Assembly: GCA_007127275.1 (NCBI GenBank)
Contig: SKZP01000666.1
Span: 1 to 5,380 of the forward strand
Reading direction: 5' to 3'
Source of the DNA: Planctomycetota bacterium
GTDB lineage: Bacteria > Planctomycetota > UBA8742 > SKZP01
DNA: 5,380 nucleotides
Shown: piece after piece, positions 1 through 5,380 of the stretch
How positions within the stretch are numbered: the first letter of the stretch is position 1
How the letters are laid out: each line of letters begins with the position of its first letter
Made by a program: the position numbers and the translations under genes
The notes under the pieces: generated by a model
What the model was told of the DNA's origin: nothing
The model's database searches: none
The model's input: only the letters and a program-made list of their open reading frames with translations

Positions 1-1040
1 GTCCCAAGTTTGCGGGCGCTGCTGGCCACGGGGATCATCTGGATGAACCCTTCGATGCCCAGCTCCCCTTTCGGATCTTTCGCGATGGCCGTAACCGTCT
101 CGGAGGCCTCCTCGGCCGCCTCTTTGATTTCCATTGCCGAGGGATACACCTCGGCAATGAAGGAAAGGCAGGCGCGCACCGATTCGTGAACCTCGTCTTC
201 CTCCAGCTCCCCCTCGTTCTCGACGGCGAAGCGAACCACCTCGACCGTCGCTTCGAGTTTCCCGTCCAGGTCGACCACGTTGGTGCAGACCTGGTACAGG
301 TTCTCTTCGAGATCCTTGAGTTGCTCCGGCGTCTCCGCCTTGAAGATCGTTGTCGCGATCTTGTCGAGCAGCGTGCGCTTGCGCAGGAGCTTCCGGTAGG
401 CGGCGTGCCGTTTGTTCGTGCTCTTGTGTACCGCCGCGAGGCGCGCGGTGAGCTTCTTGTTGTCGGGCGGATCGGCAGGCTCCGGCACGTTCTGCGCGCC
501 GTCCGAATTCTTCGGGGGCGTATCCGAGCCGTTTTTGGAGCTCTCATCCTCGGCGACCGCGTCAGGGTCGCGCTCGGGAGGCGGTGCTTCCGGCGAGCCT
601 CGCCGTGGGCGCGCCGGCGCTTTCGACCGTTGCCGGGGTGCCGTCCCCCTCGACTTCGGTTTGGGGGCCTTTTTGGGGCGTGCCGCCTTCGACGCAGGGG
701 GCGACGTTTCCTCGATCACCTCCACGGTCTCGACGCTTTCGAGGTCGATCGCGTCAATGACCTGCGACGGAATCTTCGTGTTGGCGCCGGAATCTCGCAG
801 CGGCTTGTGCGGCCGCTTCGACGTCACTCGCTGATCGACCGAACTTGTGAGTATTGCGGGTCGGTTCCCGCTTGGCTTCGTCTTGGGCAGGACCGTAAAC
901 GGCCCCTTGCAGCGCGGACAGGCGGCCCGCCGATGGAACGGCCTGCCGCGAACCGGAATGAGCGCAGAACAATGATGGCAGCGCAGCAAGTATCTCTCGG
1001 AACTGGAGGACGTGGCAGGCTGTTTCACGGGGCTCGACAT
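1..1040 (-). CDS. Zinc-ribbon protein with basic linker and helical C-terminal part, 3'-truncated by the window edge
   Basis: The frame is open from an ATG at 1040 to the window edge, giving 346 codons without a stop; the true C-terminus lies outside. Residues 19-50 form a four-cysteine zinc ribbon (C21-x2-C24 and C41-x2-C44, in RCHHC and CPRCKGPFTV). Residues about 110-160 are low-complexity, rich in Lys, Arg, Pro and Ala (for example KKAPKPKSR), and turn acidic and polar to about 192. Residues about 195-346 look helical and charged (for example LKDLEENLYQ and EIKEAAEEASETV), possibly a coiled coil or helical bundle. No signal peptide or membrane segment is visible. N-terminal ribbons of this kind are frequent in Planctomycetes on proteins of varied function; I do not recognise the rest and assign no role. 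There is no Shine-Dalgarno before the ATG. The frame stays open further upstream, so an in-frame GTG at 1091 is an alternative start. The gene is divergent from the htrA-like gene. Confidence 0.8.
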   Translation of the reverse strand, partial: MSSPVKQPATSSSSERYLLRCHHCSALIPVRGRPFHRRAACPRCKGPFTVLPKTKPSGNRPAILTSSVDQRVTSKRPHKPLRDSGANTKIPSQVIDAIDLESVETVEVIEETSPPASKAARPKKAPKPKSRGTAPRQRSKAPARPRRGSPEAPPPERDPDAVAEDESSKNGSDTPPKNSDGAQNVPEPADPPDNKKLTARLAAVHKSTNKRHAAYRKLLRKRTLLDKIATTIFKAETPEQLKDLEENLYQVCTNVVDLDGKLEATVEVVRFAVENEGELEEDEVHESVRACLSFIAEVYPSAMEIKEAAEEASETVTAIAKDPKGELGIEGFIQMIPVASSARKLG

Positions 1041-1499
1041 CGGTACGTATTGGGTATCGGGAAGCTGTGCGTTGGAGGCGGTGAGCCGCACGTCGTGGCC
1101 GCCGAGTGGCGACGTGGAACGACGGGCGAACGAATGCAGAACAACCGAAGCTCACCCTTAGGTACGCGCACCGCACGGCCCATTGGTCAAACGCACCGAA
1201 CGCACAGGCTCGGTCGGGACGCAGTACCGAGCGCCTCTCGCGTTTCGGGATACGGGGAGGCATTCCCATGTTCGAGCGCCGCACGTTCGAGCGAGGCAAC
1301 GAGCACCCACGACGTTACACGGACGCACGCTCCACGCTCGGCAGTAGCGCAGCGTTCGTATTTGCGTACACCGTCCTTGACCGACGTGCCCTCTCGGGGG
1401 AATACGCATGGGCGCTTGGCCGTTCTGTTATGTGACTTGACGGCTCTCGAAACGCTCGGCTTAACAGGCCGTGGACGAACAACTCGGAAGAGGAGCGAG

Positions 1500-1540
1500 C
1501 AAGTAGGAATTTGTAGGGCGGGTCTCCGCGCCCGCCCAAG
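1500..1540 (+). repeat. REP-like palindromic repeat, left arm of an inverted pair
   Basis: The arm carries GTAG (1513-1516) followed at once by a hairpin: GGCGGG (1517-1522), an 8-nt loop, CCCGCC (1531-1536), with one further G-C pair possible if the flanking bases are used. A short tetranucleotide such as GTAG just 5' of a hairpin is the hallmark of REP sequences recognised by RAYT (TnpA-REP) transposases. Bases 1500-1536 match the reverse complement of 1626-1662 at 32 of 37 positions. No RAYT gene is in the window, so mobilisation in trans is inference. Confidence 0.7.
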
Positions 1541-1622
1541 GTGCGCGCCGATCATGGGTCCCGCTTCCACCTTTGAATTCCTGGGGAAGGATTTGTGCGG
1601 GGCCGTTCGACTGTGGGTGTCA

Positions 1623-1662
1623 CTTGGCGGGCGCGGAGGTCCGCCCTACGAATTCGTGCTTG
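1623..1662 (-). repeat. REP-like palindromic repeat, right arm of an inverted pair
   Basis: This is the inverted partner of the 1500-1540 arm. Read on the minus strand it also has GTAG followed by a hairpin (GGCGG pairing with CCGCC), with a mismatch at the loop-proximal end, so it is the more degenerate copy. The two arms enclose about 80 nt of unrelated sequence, like the paired REPs of a BIME or a small non-autonomous element. Confidence 0.7.
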
Positions 1663-1841
1663 GTCGAAGATTTGCTTGTTCGTTCAAAGCCTCTTAAACG
1701 GTCACCGGCAACATTCACCAGAAGGGCTGGCTGTGCGACCGGCGGCCCGGATCTGCTAGCGAATCCAATGCCCGCGCGGTTAGGATACGTGTAACGTCGG
1801 CGTCGCCGGCCGGCCCGCAGCCGCCGAGGAGCAGTCGCAGC

Positions 1842-1848
1842 AGGAGGT
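1842..1848 (+). promoter_or_regulatory. Shine-Dalgarno site of the htrA-like gene
   Basis: AGGAGGT lies 6 nt before the ATG at 1855. It is a near-perfect anti-16S match and decides this start over the in-frame ATG at 1864. It is the only strong ribosome site in the window. Confidence 0.85.
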
Positions 1849-1854
1849 AGAGCG

Positions 1855-3165
1855 ATGACACGGATGGACCCAGAGTATCGGCATCACGCGTGGCCGCCGC
1901 ATTCGCACGGGCAGGGGCCTCCCATGCAAGGGCCGTGGTCGCCTCGCCAGGAGGCCTACGGCGCGTCGCCGGGCCGCCCCGACGGGGATGGCGTGGCAAG
2001 CCGTGGCGGTGGCGGACACGGGGTTACACTGCTCGGGTGGCTGTTCCTGTTGCTTTGCATGGCGGGGATCGTCTACCTGATCGTCGACCGGGAGCCATTC
2101 GAGGTCTCCGGCCCGGGCCTCGAAGAGGTGGAGCCGCGCGAGGTGACGCCTCGGGGCGAGCTTGCCGACTTTGAGAAAACGTCCGTCGAGATCTTTCAGG
2201 AAAACGCCCCGTCGGTCGTGCACATCACCACCGTCGACCTGCGCCGGGATCCGTTCCGCCTCAACGTGATGCGCATTCCCAGTGGCACGGGAACCGGTTT
2301 TGTCTGGAACACCGAGGGGCACATTGTCACCAACTACCACGTCATTGAACCCATCCTCGACCAACGGGACCCGACGCGCACCCGCGGTGAGTTGCGCGTT
2401 GCCATGACTGACGGCAACGCCTTCGGCGCACAGGTCGTCGGCGTTGCGCCGGAATACGACCTTGCCGTGCTTCGCATTGACGCAAAAGAAGGCGCCCTGC
2501 GGCCCATCCCAGTTGGCACGAGCCAGGACCTGCTCGTCGGCCAAAGCGTCTTCGCCATTGGTAACCCCTTCGGCCTCGACCAAACGCTGACCACCGGCGT
2601 AATCAGTGGCCTCGGCCGCACCATTGAGTCCCGTGAAGGGCGCCCCATTCAGGACGTCATCCAAACCGACGCAGCCATTAATCCGGGCAATTCCGGCGGG
2701 CCGCTGCTCGACAGTGCCGGCCGGCTCATTGGGGTGAACACTGCCATTGTCAGCCCGACCGGCGCGCACGCGGGAATTGGCTTTGCCGTGCCGGTGGATA
2801 CGGTCAACCGGGCGGTGCCTCACCTGATTGAGCACGGCGAAGTGCCCAGGGCCGGCTTGGGGATCACCATTGTGCCGGATGCGACGGCGCGTCGCCTTGG
2901 CGTCGAAGAGGGAGTGCTGGTTCTCGACGTGCAGCCGGAGAGCGGGGCGGCCGACGCGGGCTTGCGCGGCACCTCGCGCGAGCAGGGGGATCTCGAGTTG
3001 GGCGACGTCATTGTCGCCATCAACGGCGAATCTGTCAGCGACGCCAACGACCTGTTCCTGCAATTGGATGGCCGCGACGTCGGCGAAGTCATCACCGTGC
3101 GCATCCTGCGCGACGACGAGCCGCAGGATGTTGAGGTGACGCTGACCTTGCTCACCGGCGAGTAA
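1855..3165 (+). CDS. htrA: Membrane-anchored HtrA/DegS-type serine endoprotease with one PDZ domain
   Basis: The 436-residue product is a family S1C protease, expected to degrade or process misfolded proteins outside the cytoplasmic membrane. Residues 1-56 are a probably cytoplasmic tail rich in His, Pro, Gly and Gln. Residues 57-77 are one hydrophobic segment (LLGWLFLLLCMAGIVYLIV), with no cleavage site evident, so it reads as a signal anchor with the protease outside. The trypsin-like domain spans about 105-325. Its triad is H162 (TNYHV), D202 (YDLAVLRI) and S280 (GNSGGPL); the activation and oxyanion region AINPGNSGG is intact, so it should be active. One PDZ domain spans about 333-432 (carboxylate-binding loop near GLGI; ELGDVIVAING typical). 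Length and single PDZ fit DegS/HhoB-type enzymes rather than two-PDZ DegP. It stands alone, divergent from the zinc-ribbon gene and convergent with nth. The symbol is a family-level call; paralogues are common. Confidence 0.95.
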   Translation: MTRMDPEYRHHAWPPHSHGQGPPMQGPWSPRQEAYGASPGRPDGDGVASRGGGGHGVTLLGWLFLLLCMAGIVYLIVDREPFEVSGPGLEEVEPREVTPRGELADFEKTSVEIFQENAPSVVHITTVDLRRDPFRLNVMRIPSGTGTGFVWNTEGHIVTNYHVIEPILDQRDPTRTRGELRVAMTDGNAFGAQVVGVAPEYDLAVLRIDAKEGALRPIPVGTSQDLLVGQSVFAIGNPFGLDQTLTTGVISGLGRTIESREGRPIQDVIQTDAAINPGNSGGPLLDSAGRLIGVNTAIVSPTGAHAGIGFAVPVDTVNRAVPHLIEHGEVPRAGLGITIVPDATARRLGVEEGVLVLDVQPESGAADAGLRGTSREQGDLELGDVIVAINGESVSDANDLFLQLDGRDVGEVITVRILRDDEPQDVEVTLTLLTGE

Positions 3166-3198
3166 CATACGGACGTCTGCGGCCAGTCAGAACGTCTC

Positions 3199-3237
3199 CA
3201 GGGCAAGCGCGGGGTGAGCGCTGGATGCAACGCCCTG
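3199..3237 (+). other. Nested stem-loop after the htrA-like gene
   Basis: CAGGGC (3199-3204) pairs with GCCCTG (3232-3237). Inside, AGCGC (3206-3210) pairs with GCGCT (3218-3222) across a 7-nt loop. It starts 34 nt after the htrA stop and might slow transcription or protect the mRNA end. It lacks a T-run, so it is not a classical intrinsic terminator and could be chance in such GC-rich DNA. Confidence 0.3.
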
Positions 3238-3413
3238 CGCTAGTAGCCCGGCAACTGCTGCGAAAACCACAACGGGCACAGCGATGTCGGCGGCGTAGCG
3301 TCGGTGATTGCGCACCCCGCAACCATGACACACGCATCCATGACGCGGGAGGCGCGCCGCAACGCCCGCATCACCGATGGGAGGAGCGTCTGCCCGCGTG
3401 ACCCCGCACGCCC

Positions 3414-3444
3414 CCAAGCCCAAGGGCTTCGCCCGTGGGTGATC
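3414..3444 (+). repeat. 31-nt palindromic repeat, copy 1 of an inverted pair
   Basis: The core GGGCTTCGCCC sits in a longer palindrome (CCCAAGGGC, TTC, GCCCGTGGG) with one A-G mismatch in the stem. It matches the reverse complement of 3547-3577 at 29 of 31 positions. Hairpins of the form CCACGGGC-TTC-GCCCGTGG are, to my knowledge, common intergenic repeats in planctomycete genomes; a genome-wide count would confirm this here. Confidence 0.75.
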
Positions 3445-3511
3445 CGCGGCGCGCACCGGGGATCCATACGTCAACGCGTAGTTTCGGCGCGAAATCACAC
3501 GGAACGCATCA

Positions 3512-3544
3512 CCCGCACGTAAACGCTGGCCCGCACGTAAACGC
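3512..3544 (+). repeat. Two-copy tandem repeat of a 15-nt unit
   Basis: CCCGCACGTAAACGC occurs at 3512-3526 and again, identical, at 3530-3544, an 18-nt period with a 3-nt spacer. It abuts the second palindrome and may be part of the same element or a product of slippage. No function is evident. Confidence 0.7.
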
Positions 3545-3546
3545 AT

Positions 3547-3577
3547 GACCACCCACGGGCGAAGCCCGTGGGCTTGG
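3547..3577 (-). repeat. 31-nt palindromic repeat, copy 2 of an inverted pair
   Basis: This is the better-conserved copy. On either strand CCCACGGGC and GCCCGTGGG form a perfect 9-bp stem with a 3-nt loop. With copy 1 it bounds a 164-nt block (3414-3577) whose interior holds the short tandem repeat and no gene. Confidence 0.75.
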
Positions 3578-3604
3578 CGGTGAACCTGCGCGAACGTGAC
3601 GTTT

Positions 3605-3649
3605 GCGGAGGATGTGCGCACCTCCGCTTGGGTTGATTGCTTTGTTTTT
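3605..3649 (+). terminator. Probable intrinsic terminator between the convergent genes
   Basis: GCGGAGG (3605-3611) pairs perfectly with CCTCCGC (3621-3627). Two more pairs (TG with CA) can form above a bulged A, leaving a TGCG loop. A T-rich tract (3628-3649, ending in TTTGTTTTT) follows on the plus strand. This fits termination of rightward transcription before it enters nth. The T-run is interrupted and lies some distance from the stem, and htrA ends 440 nt earlier, so the call is moderate. On the minus strand no T-run follows the hairpin. Confidence 0.45.
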
Positions 3650-3652
3650 CCG

Positions 3653-4453
3653 TCACTCAATGCGGCGCGGCTCCGCCTCCGCTTCTTCCGGCTCCATTTC
3701 ACGACTCGGGCAAAAAGCAATCACCGGGCAGACGCGGCACGCGGGCTTGCGGGCCTTGCAGATATACCGGCCGAGCAGAATCAGTCGGTGGCTCACCGCC
3801 GTCCAGTGTTGGCGCTCGAAGAGCTCCATCAACTCCGCCTCGACCTGCTTCGGATCCTCGTCGACGCTCAAGGCAAGCCGCGTCGAGACCCGGTTGGCAT
3901 GCGTGTCGACGGCAATCCCTTCGTTGATGTTGAAGGCCGTGCCGAGCACCACGTTCGCCGTCTTTCGGCCGACGCCGCGCAACGTGGTCATCTCCTCCAT
4001 CTGCCGCGGCACCTCGCCGTTGTGGCGCTCGACGAGTGCCCGGGCCGTCTCGACCACGGCGCGGGACTTGTTGCGGTAGTGGTTGATGCTCTTCACATAC
4101 GGCTCAATCTCGCTCGGCTCCACCGCGGCAAGCGCCTTGGCATCCGGGTAGTCGGCGAAGAGCTTCGGCGTGGCCTTGTTGACCGAGACGTCGGTCGCGT
4201 TCGCCGAAAGAATCACGGCAACGAGCAATTGAAACGGCGTCTCGTACGTCAGTTCCGTGCGGTTCTCGACATACTGGGAGAGCCGCGCGAACAAGGCCTC
4301 GGCGCGTACCTTGCGGCGACGCTTGCCTTCCTTGCGAAAGAAACTCTTCGGCGTCATCCGCTTGACGGGCAACTCGAGGTCCGGCGGCTTCTTCTGCGCG
4401 GCGGCGGTTGCGGCGGACGTGGTTGAGCCGGTGGTGGAGCGTGAATGAGCCAT
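3653..4453 (-). CDS. nth: Endonuclease III (DNA glycosylase/AP lyase)
   Basis: This base-excision repair enzyme removes oxidised pyrimidines and cleaves the abasic site by beta-elimination. The family core covers about residues 52-250. The helix-hairpin-helix is LRGVGRKTANVVL (158-170), with catalytic Lys K164 (E. coli K120) and catalytic Asp D183 in AVDTH (E. coli D138). The [4Fe-4S] ligands are C232-x6-C239-x2-C242-x5-C248, exactly the Nth spacing. At 266 residues it is about 55 longer than E. coli Nth (211), mostly through an N-terminal extension (1-50) that is Ala/Thr-rich then strongly basic (KEGKRRRK), with a short acidic C-terminal tail. Aligned by eye, the DNA-wedge residues Q41 and L81 of E. 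coli are N85 and H125 here. The ATG at 4453 has no clear Shine-Dalgarno; M33 (ATG at 4357) is an alternative start that still keeps the whole core. It begins 24 nt after the aminotransferase stop, probably in one operon. Confidence 0.95.
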   Translation of the reverse strand: MAHSRSTTGSTTSAATAAAQKKPPDLELPVKRMTPKSFFRKEGKRRRKVRAEALFARLSQYVENRTELTYETPFQLLVAVILSANATDVSVNKATPKLFADYPDAKALAAVEPSEIEPYVKSINHYRNKSRAVVETARALVERHNGEVPRQMEEMTTLRGVGRKTANVVLGTAFNINEGIAVDTHANRVSTRLALSVDEDPKQVEAELMELFERQHWTAVSHRLILLGRYICKARKPACRVCPVIAFCPSREMEPEEAEAEPRRIE

Positions 4454-4477
4454 GAATCAGTCCCGCGGCCTTTCTCG

Positions 4478-5332
4478 TTACATGGTGTGCAGCAACTCTT
4501 GATAGGCGGCGCGCAACTGCCGCGTGATGGGTCCCGGCTCGGCGTCGCCGACCGGCTCGCCGTCGACGTATGCGACGGGAATCACGTTGCGCAACGTCGA
4601 GGTCAAGAAGACCTCGTCGGCGTTGCGTACGTCGTCGGCGCGAAACCGCCCTTGCTCGACGGTGATTCCTGCCTGCTCGGCGAGGTTGAGCACGAGCCGC
4701 CGCGTAATCCCCGGAAGTATCCCCGTCTCCAAGGCCGGCGTTTCGAGGTATCCGCCGCGCACCCAAAAGATGTTCGAGGTCGTTCCCTCGGTCACGTAGC
4801 CCTGCGGGTTGAGCATGATCCCTTCGACGGCACCTTGCTCGCGCGCCTGCATCAGCGCAAGGACGTTGTTGAGGTAGTTGCCGGACTTGATGGCCGGATC
4901 CAGCGACTCGCGGGCGTTGCGGCGCACGTCGACAAGCGCAATGCGCGCCCCCTCCGCCGGCGGGTTGAGCGTCCACGGCGGCAGCGGCTTGGCAATGATG
5001 ATGTAGCTCGGCTGGTCACACGTCTCCGGGTGCAGGTCAATCTCGCCGACGCCACGCGTGACAATCAGCCGCAGGTAGGCCTCTTCGAGGTTCGCCGCTT
5101 TGCGAGTTCGCTCGAGTTCCTCGACAAACCCCTCGCGGTCAAGCGGCAACTCAAGGGTAAGGCGCTCTGCCGAGGCCTGAAGCCGCGACAGGTGCTCGTT
5201 GGGCGTAAACAGCTTCGAGTGTACCGTGCGCAGCACCTCATAAATGCTGTCGCCGAACAGGAAGCCGTGGTCAAGCACCGGAATCCGTGCCTCGTCCGGC
5301 TCTAAGACGGTGCCGTTGATGTTGATCTTCAT
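4478..5332 (-). CDS. Class IV PLP aminotransferase (branched-chain or D-amino acid type)
   Basis: This 284-residue fold-type IV PLP enzyme moves an amino group between an amino acid and a 2-oxo acid in the cytoplasm. The start MKININGTVLEP matches the usual family beginning. Other marks are DHGFLFGDSIYEVLRT (21-36), phosphate-cup R50 (EHLSRL), the Schiff-base lysine K149 (AIKSGNYLNNVLA), cofactor-contacting E182 (TEGTTSN), PGITR (207-211) and TST (244-246). All catalytic parts are present. Substrate is uncertain. YEVLR resembles Bacillus D-amino acid transaminase, but the R98/H100 carboxylate trap of that enzyme is I98/L100 here, and RGVGEIDLHP looks more like IlvE-type relatives. Aminodeoxychorismate lyase is less likely. 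The ATG at 5332 is chosen by homology; the frame stays open upstream to a TTG at 5377, which would add 15 residues of no family character. No strong Shine-Dalgarno is seen. It is the first gene of a pair with nth. Confidence 0.92.
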   Translation of the reverse strand: MKININGTVLEPDEARIPVLDHGFLFGDSIYEVLRTVHSKLFTPNEHLSRLQASAERLTLELPLDREGFVEELERTRKAANLEEAYLRLIVTRGVGEIDLHPETCDQPSYIIIAKPLPPWTLNPPAEGARIALVDVRRNARESLDPAIKSGNYLNNVLALMQAREQGAVEGIMLNPQGYVTEGTTSNIFWVRGGYLETPALETGILPGITRRLVLNLAEQAGITVEQGRFRADDVRNADEVFLTSTLRNVIPVAYVDGEPVGDAEPGPITRQLRAAYQELLHTM

Positions 5333-5340
5333 GAGATGCT

Positions 5341-5355
5341 GCCAGTCGAACTGGC
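5341..5355. promoter_or_regulatory. Perfect short palindrome just upstream of the aminotransferase start
   Basis: GCCAGT (5341-5346) and ACTGGC (5350-5355) form a 6-bp inverted repeat around a 3-nt loop, 8 nt before the ATG at 5332. It could be an operator half-site pair or an mRNA hairpin over the ribosome site. With one copy only, chance is quite possible. Confidence 0.25.
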
Positions 5356-5380
5356 TGTCGTCGTTGCTCGTTCGCAAACA

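Larger units (their letters stand above)
1041..1854. other. Long divergent intergenic spacer
   Basis: This stretch separates two divergent genes and must carry both promoters. Open frames exist on both strands, but their translations are Arg/Ser/Thr-rich, show no domain and have no ribosome site, so I regard them as chance GC-rich frames. It holds the inverted REP-like pair described separately. GTTCGAGCG occurs twice with a 15-nt period (1270-1278 and 1285-1293). TAGGAT at 1781-1786 could be a -10 box for the rightward gene, but no good -35 is visible. I found no tRNA, rRNA or CRISPR array. Confidence 0.6.
3166..3652. other. Intergenic spacer between convergent genes, repeat-rich
   Basis: No convincing gene is seen. 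The one long minus-strand frame is Arg-rich and crosses the palindromes, so I take it as chance. The spacer contains a nested stem-loop near the htrA stop, an inverted pair of 31-nt palindromes, a 15-nt unit repeated in tandem and a terminator-like hairpin near the nth stop. Each is listed separately. Confidence 0.6.

Noticed and set aside
939..950. RGRP, an AT-hook-like core, in the zinc-ribbon protein (residues 31-34)
   Set aside because: It lies between the two cysteine pairs of the ribbon and is isolated. A single four-residue match in an Arg-rich segment is not evidence for an AT-hook.
754..1299. Minus-strand open frame of 181 codons overlapping the zinc-ribbon gene start
   Set aside because: It reads the same DNA in a different frame. 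The frame giving the CxxC/CPxC ribbon is clearly the coding one.
1265..1300. GTTCGAGC motifs resembling a tRNA T-arm
   Set aside because: No matching T-stem, anticodon arm or acceptor stem can be drawn around either copy.
1437..1467. Possible sigma-70 promoter, TTGACG followed by TAACAG
   Set aside because: The spacing is about 19 nt, the -10 match is poor and the site is some 400 nt from the htrA start.
186..1697. Plus-strand open frame of 503 codons
   Set aside because: It is antisense to the zinc-ribbon gene and then runs through the spacer and both REP-like arms. The product is Arg-rich with no recognisable domain and no ribosome site.
1780..3168. Minus-strand open frame of 462 codons opposite the htrA-like gene
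   Set aside because: It is an antisense shadow of the high-GC protease gene. The translation shows no domain and the plus-strand frame has an intact catalytic triad and PDZ.
3187..3720. Minus-strand open frame of 177 codons ending in a hydrophobic stretch
   Set aside because: It starts inside nth in another frame and runs through the palindromes and terminator-like hairpin. The hydrophobic tail is likely chance.
4104..4976. Minus-strand open frame of 290 codons spanning nth and the aminotransferase
   Set aside because: It is an out-of-frame shadow of two well-supported genes, with a composition dominated by Arg and Ala.

Overview
The window is GC-rich and most likely comes from the chromosome of a planctomycete or a related bacterium. 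This is inference. It rests on three things: a partial protein with an N-terminal CxxC...CPxC zinc ribbon of a style very common in Planctomycetes, long spacers holding palindromic repeats, and weak or absent Shine-Dalgarno sites at most starts. No 16S or other marker is present, so the phylum stays provisional.

Layout from left to right: (1) a 3'-truncated minus-strand gene (1-1040) for a zinc-ribbon protein with a basic, low-complexity linker and a helical C-terminal part, function unknown; (2) an 814-nt divergent spacer (1041-1854) with no convincing gene, holding an inverted pair of 37-nt GTAG-hairpin (REP-like) repeats; (3) a complete plus-strand membrane-anchored HtrA/DegS-type serine protease with one PDZ domain (1855-3165), preceded by a strong Shine-Dalgarno; (4) a 487-nt spacer (3166-3652) between convergent genes, holding a second, unrelated inverted pair of 31-nt palindromes, a short tandem repeat and two stem-loops, one of them a likely terminator; (5) a minus-strand pair, a class IV PLP aminotransferase (4478-5332) followed 24 nt later by endonuclease III, nth (3653-4453), probably co-transcribed.

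The genes do not form an obvious single pathway. HtrA handles envelope protein quality control, Nth repairs oxidised pyrimidines, and the aminotransferase belongs to branched-chain or D-amino acid metabolism. I see no phage, CRISPR, transposase, secretion or biosynthetic cluster genes, and no clear new system. The points most worth a second look are the two unrelated repeat pairs, the uncharacterised zinc-ribbon protein, and the unusual DNA-contact residues of Nth.
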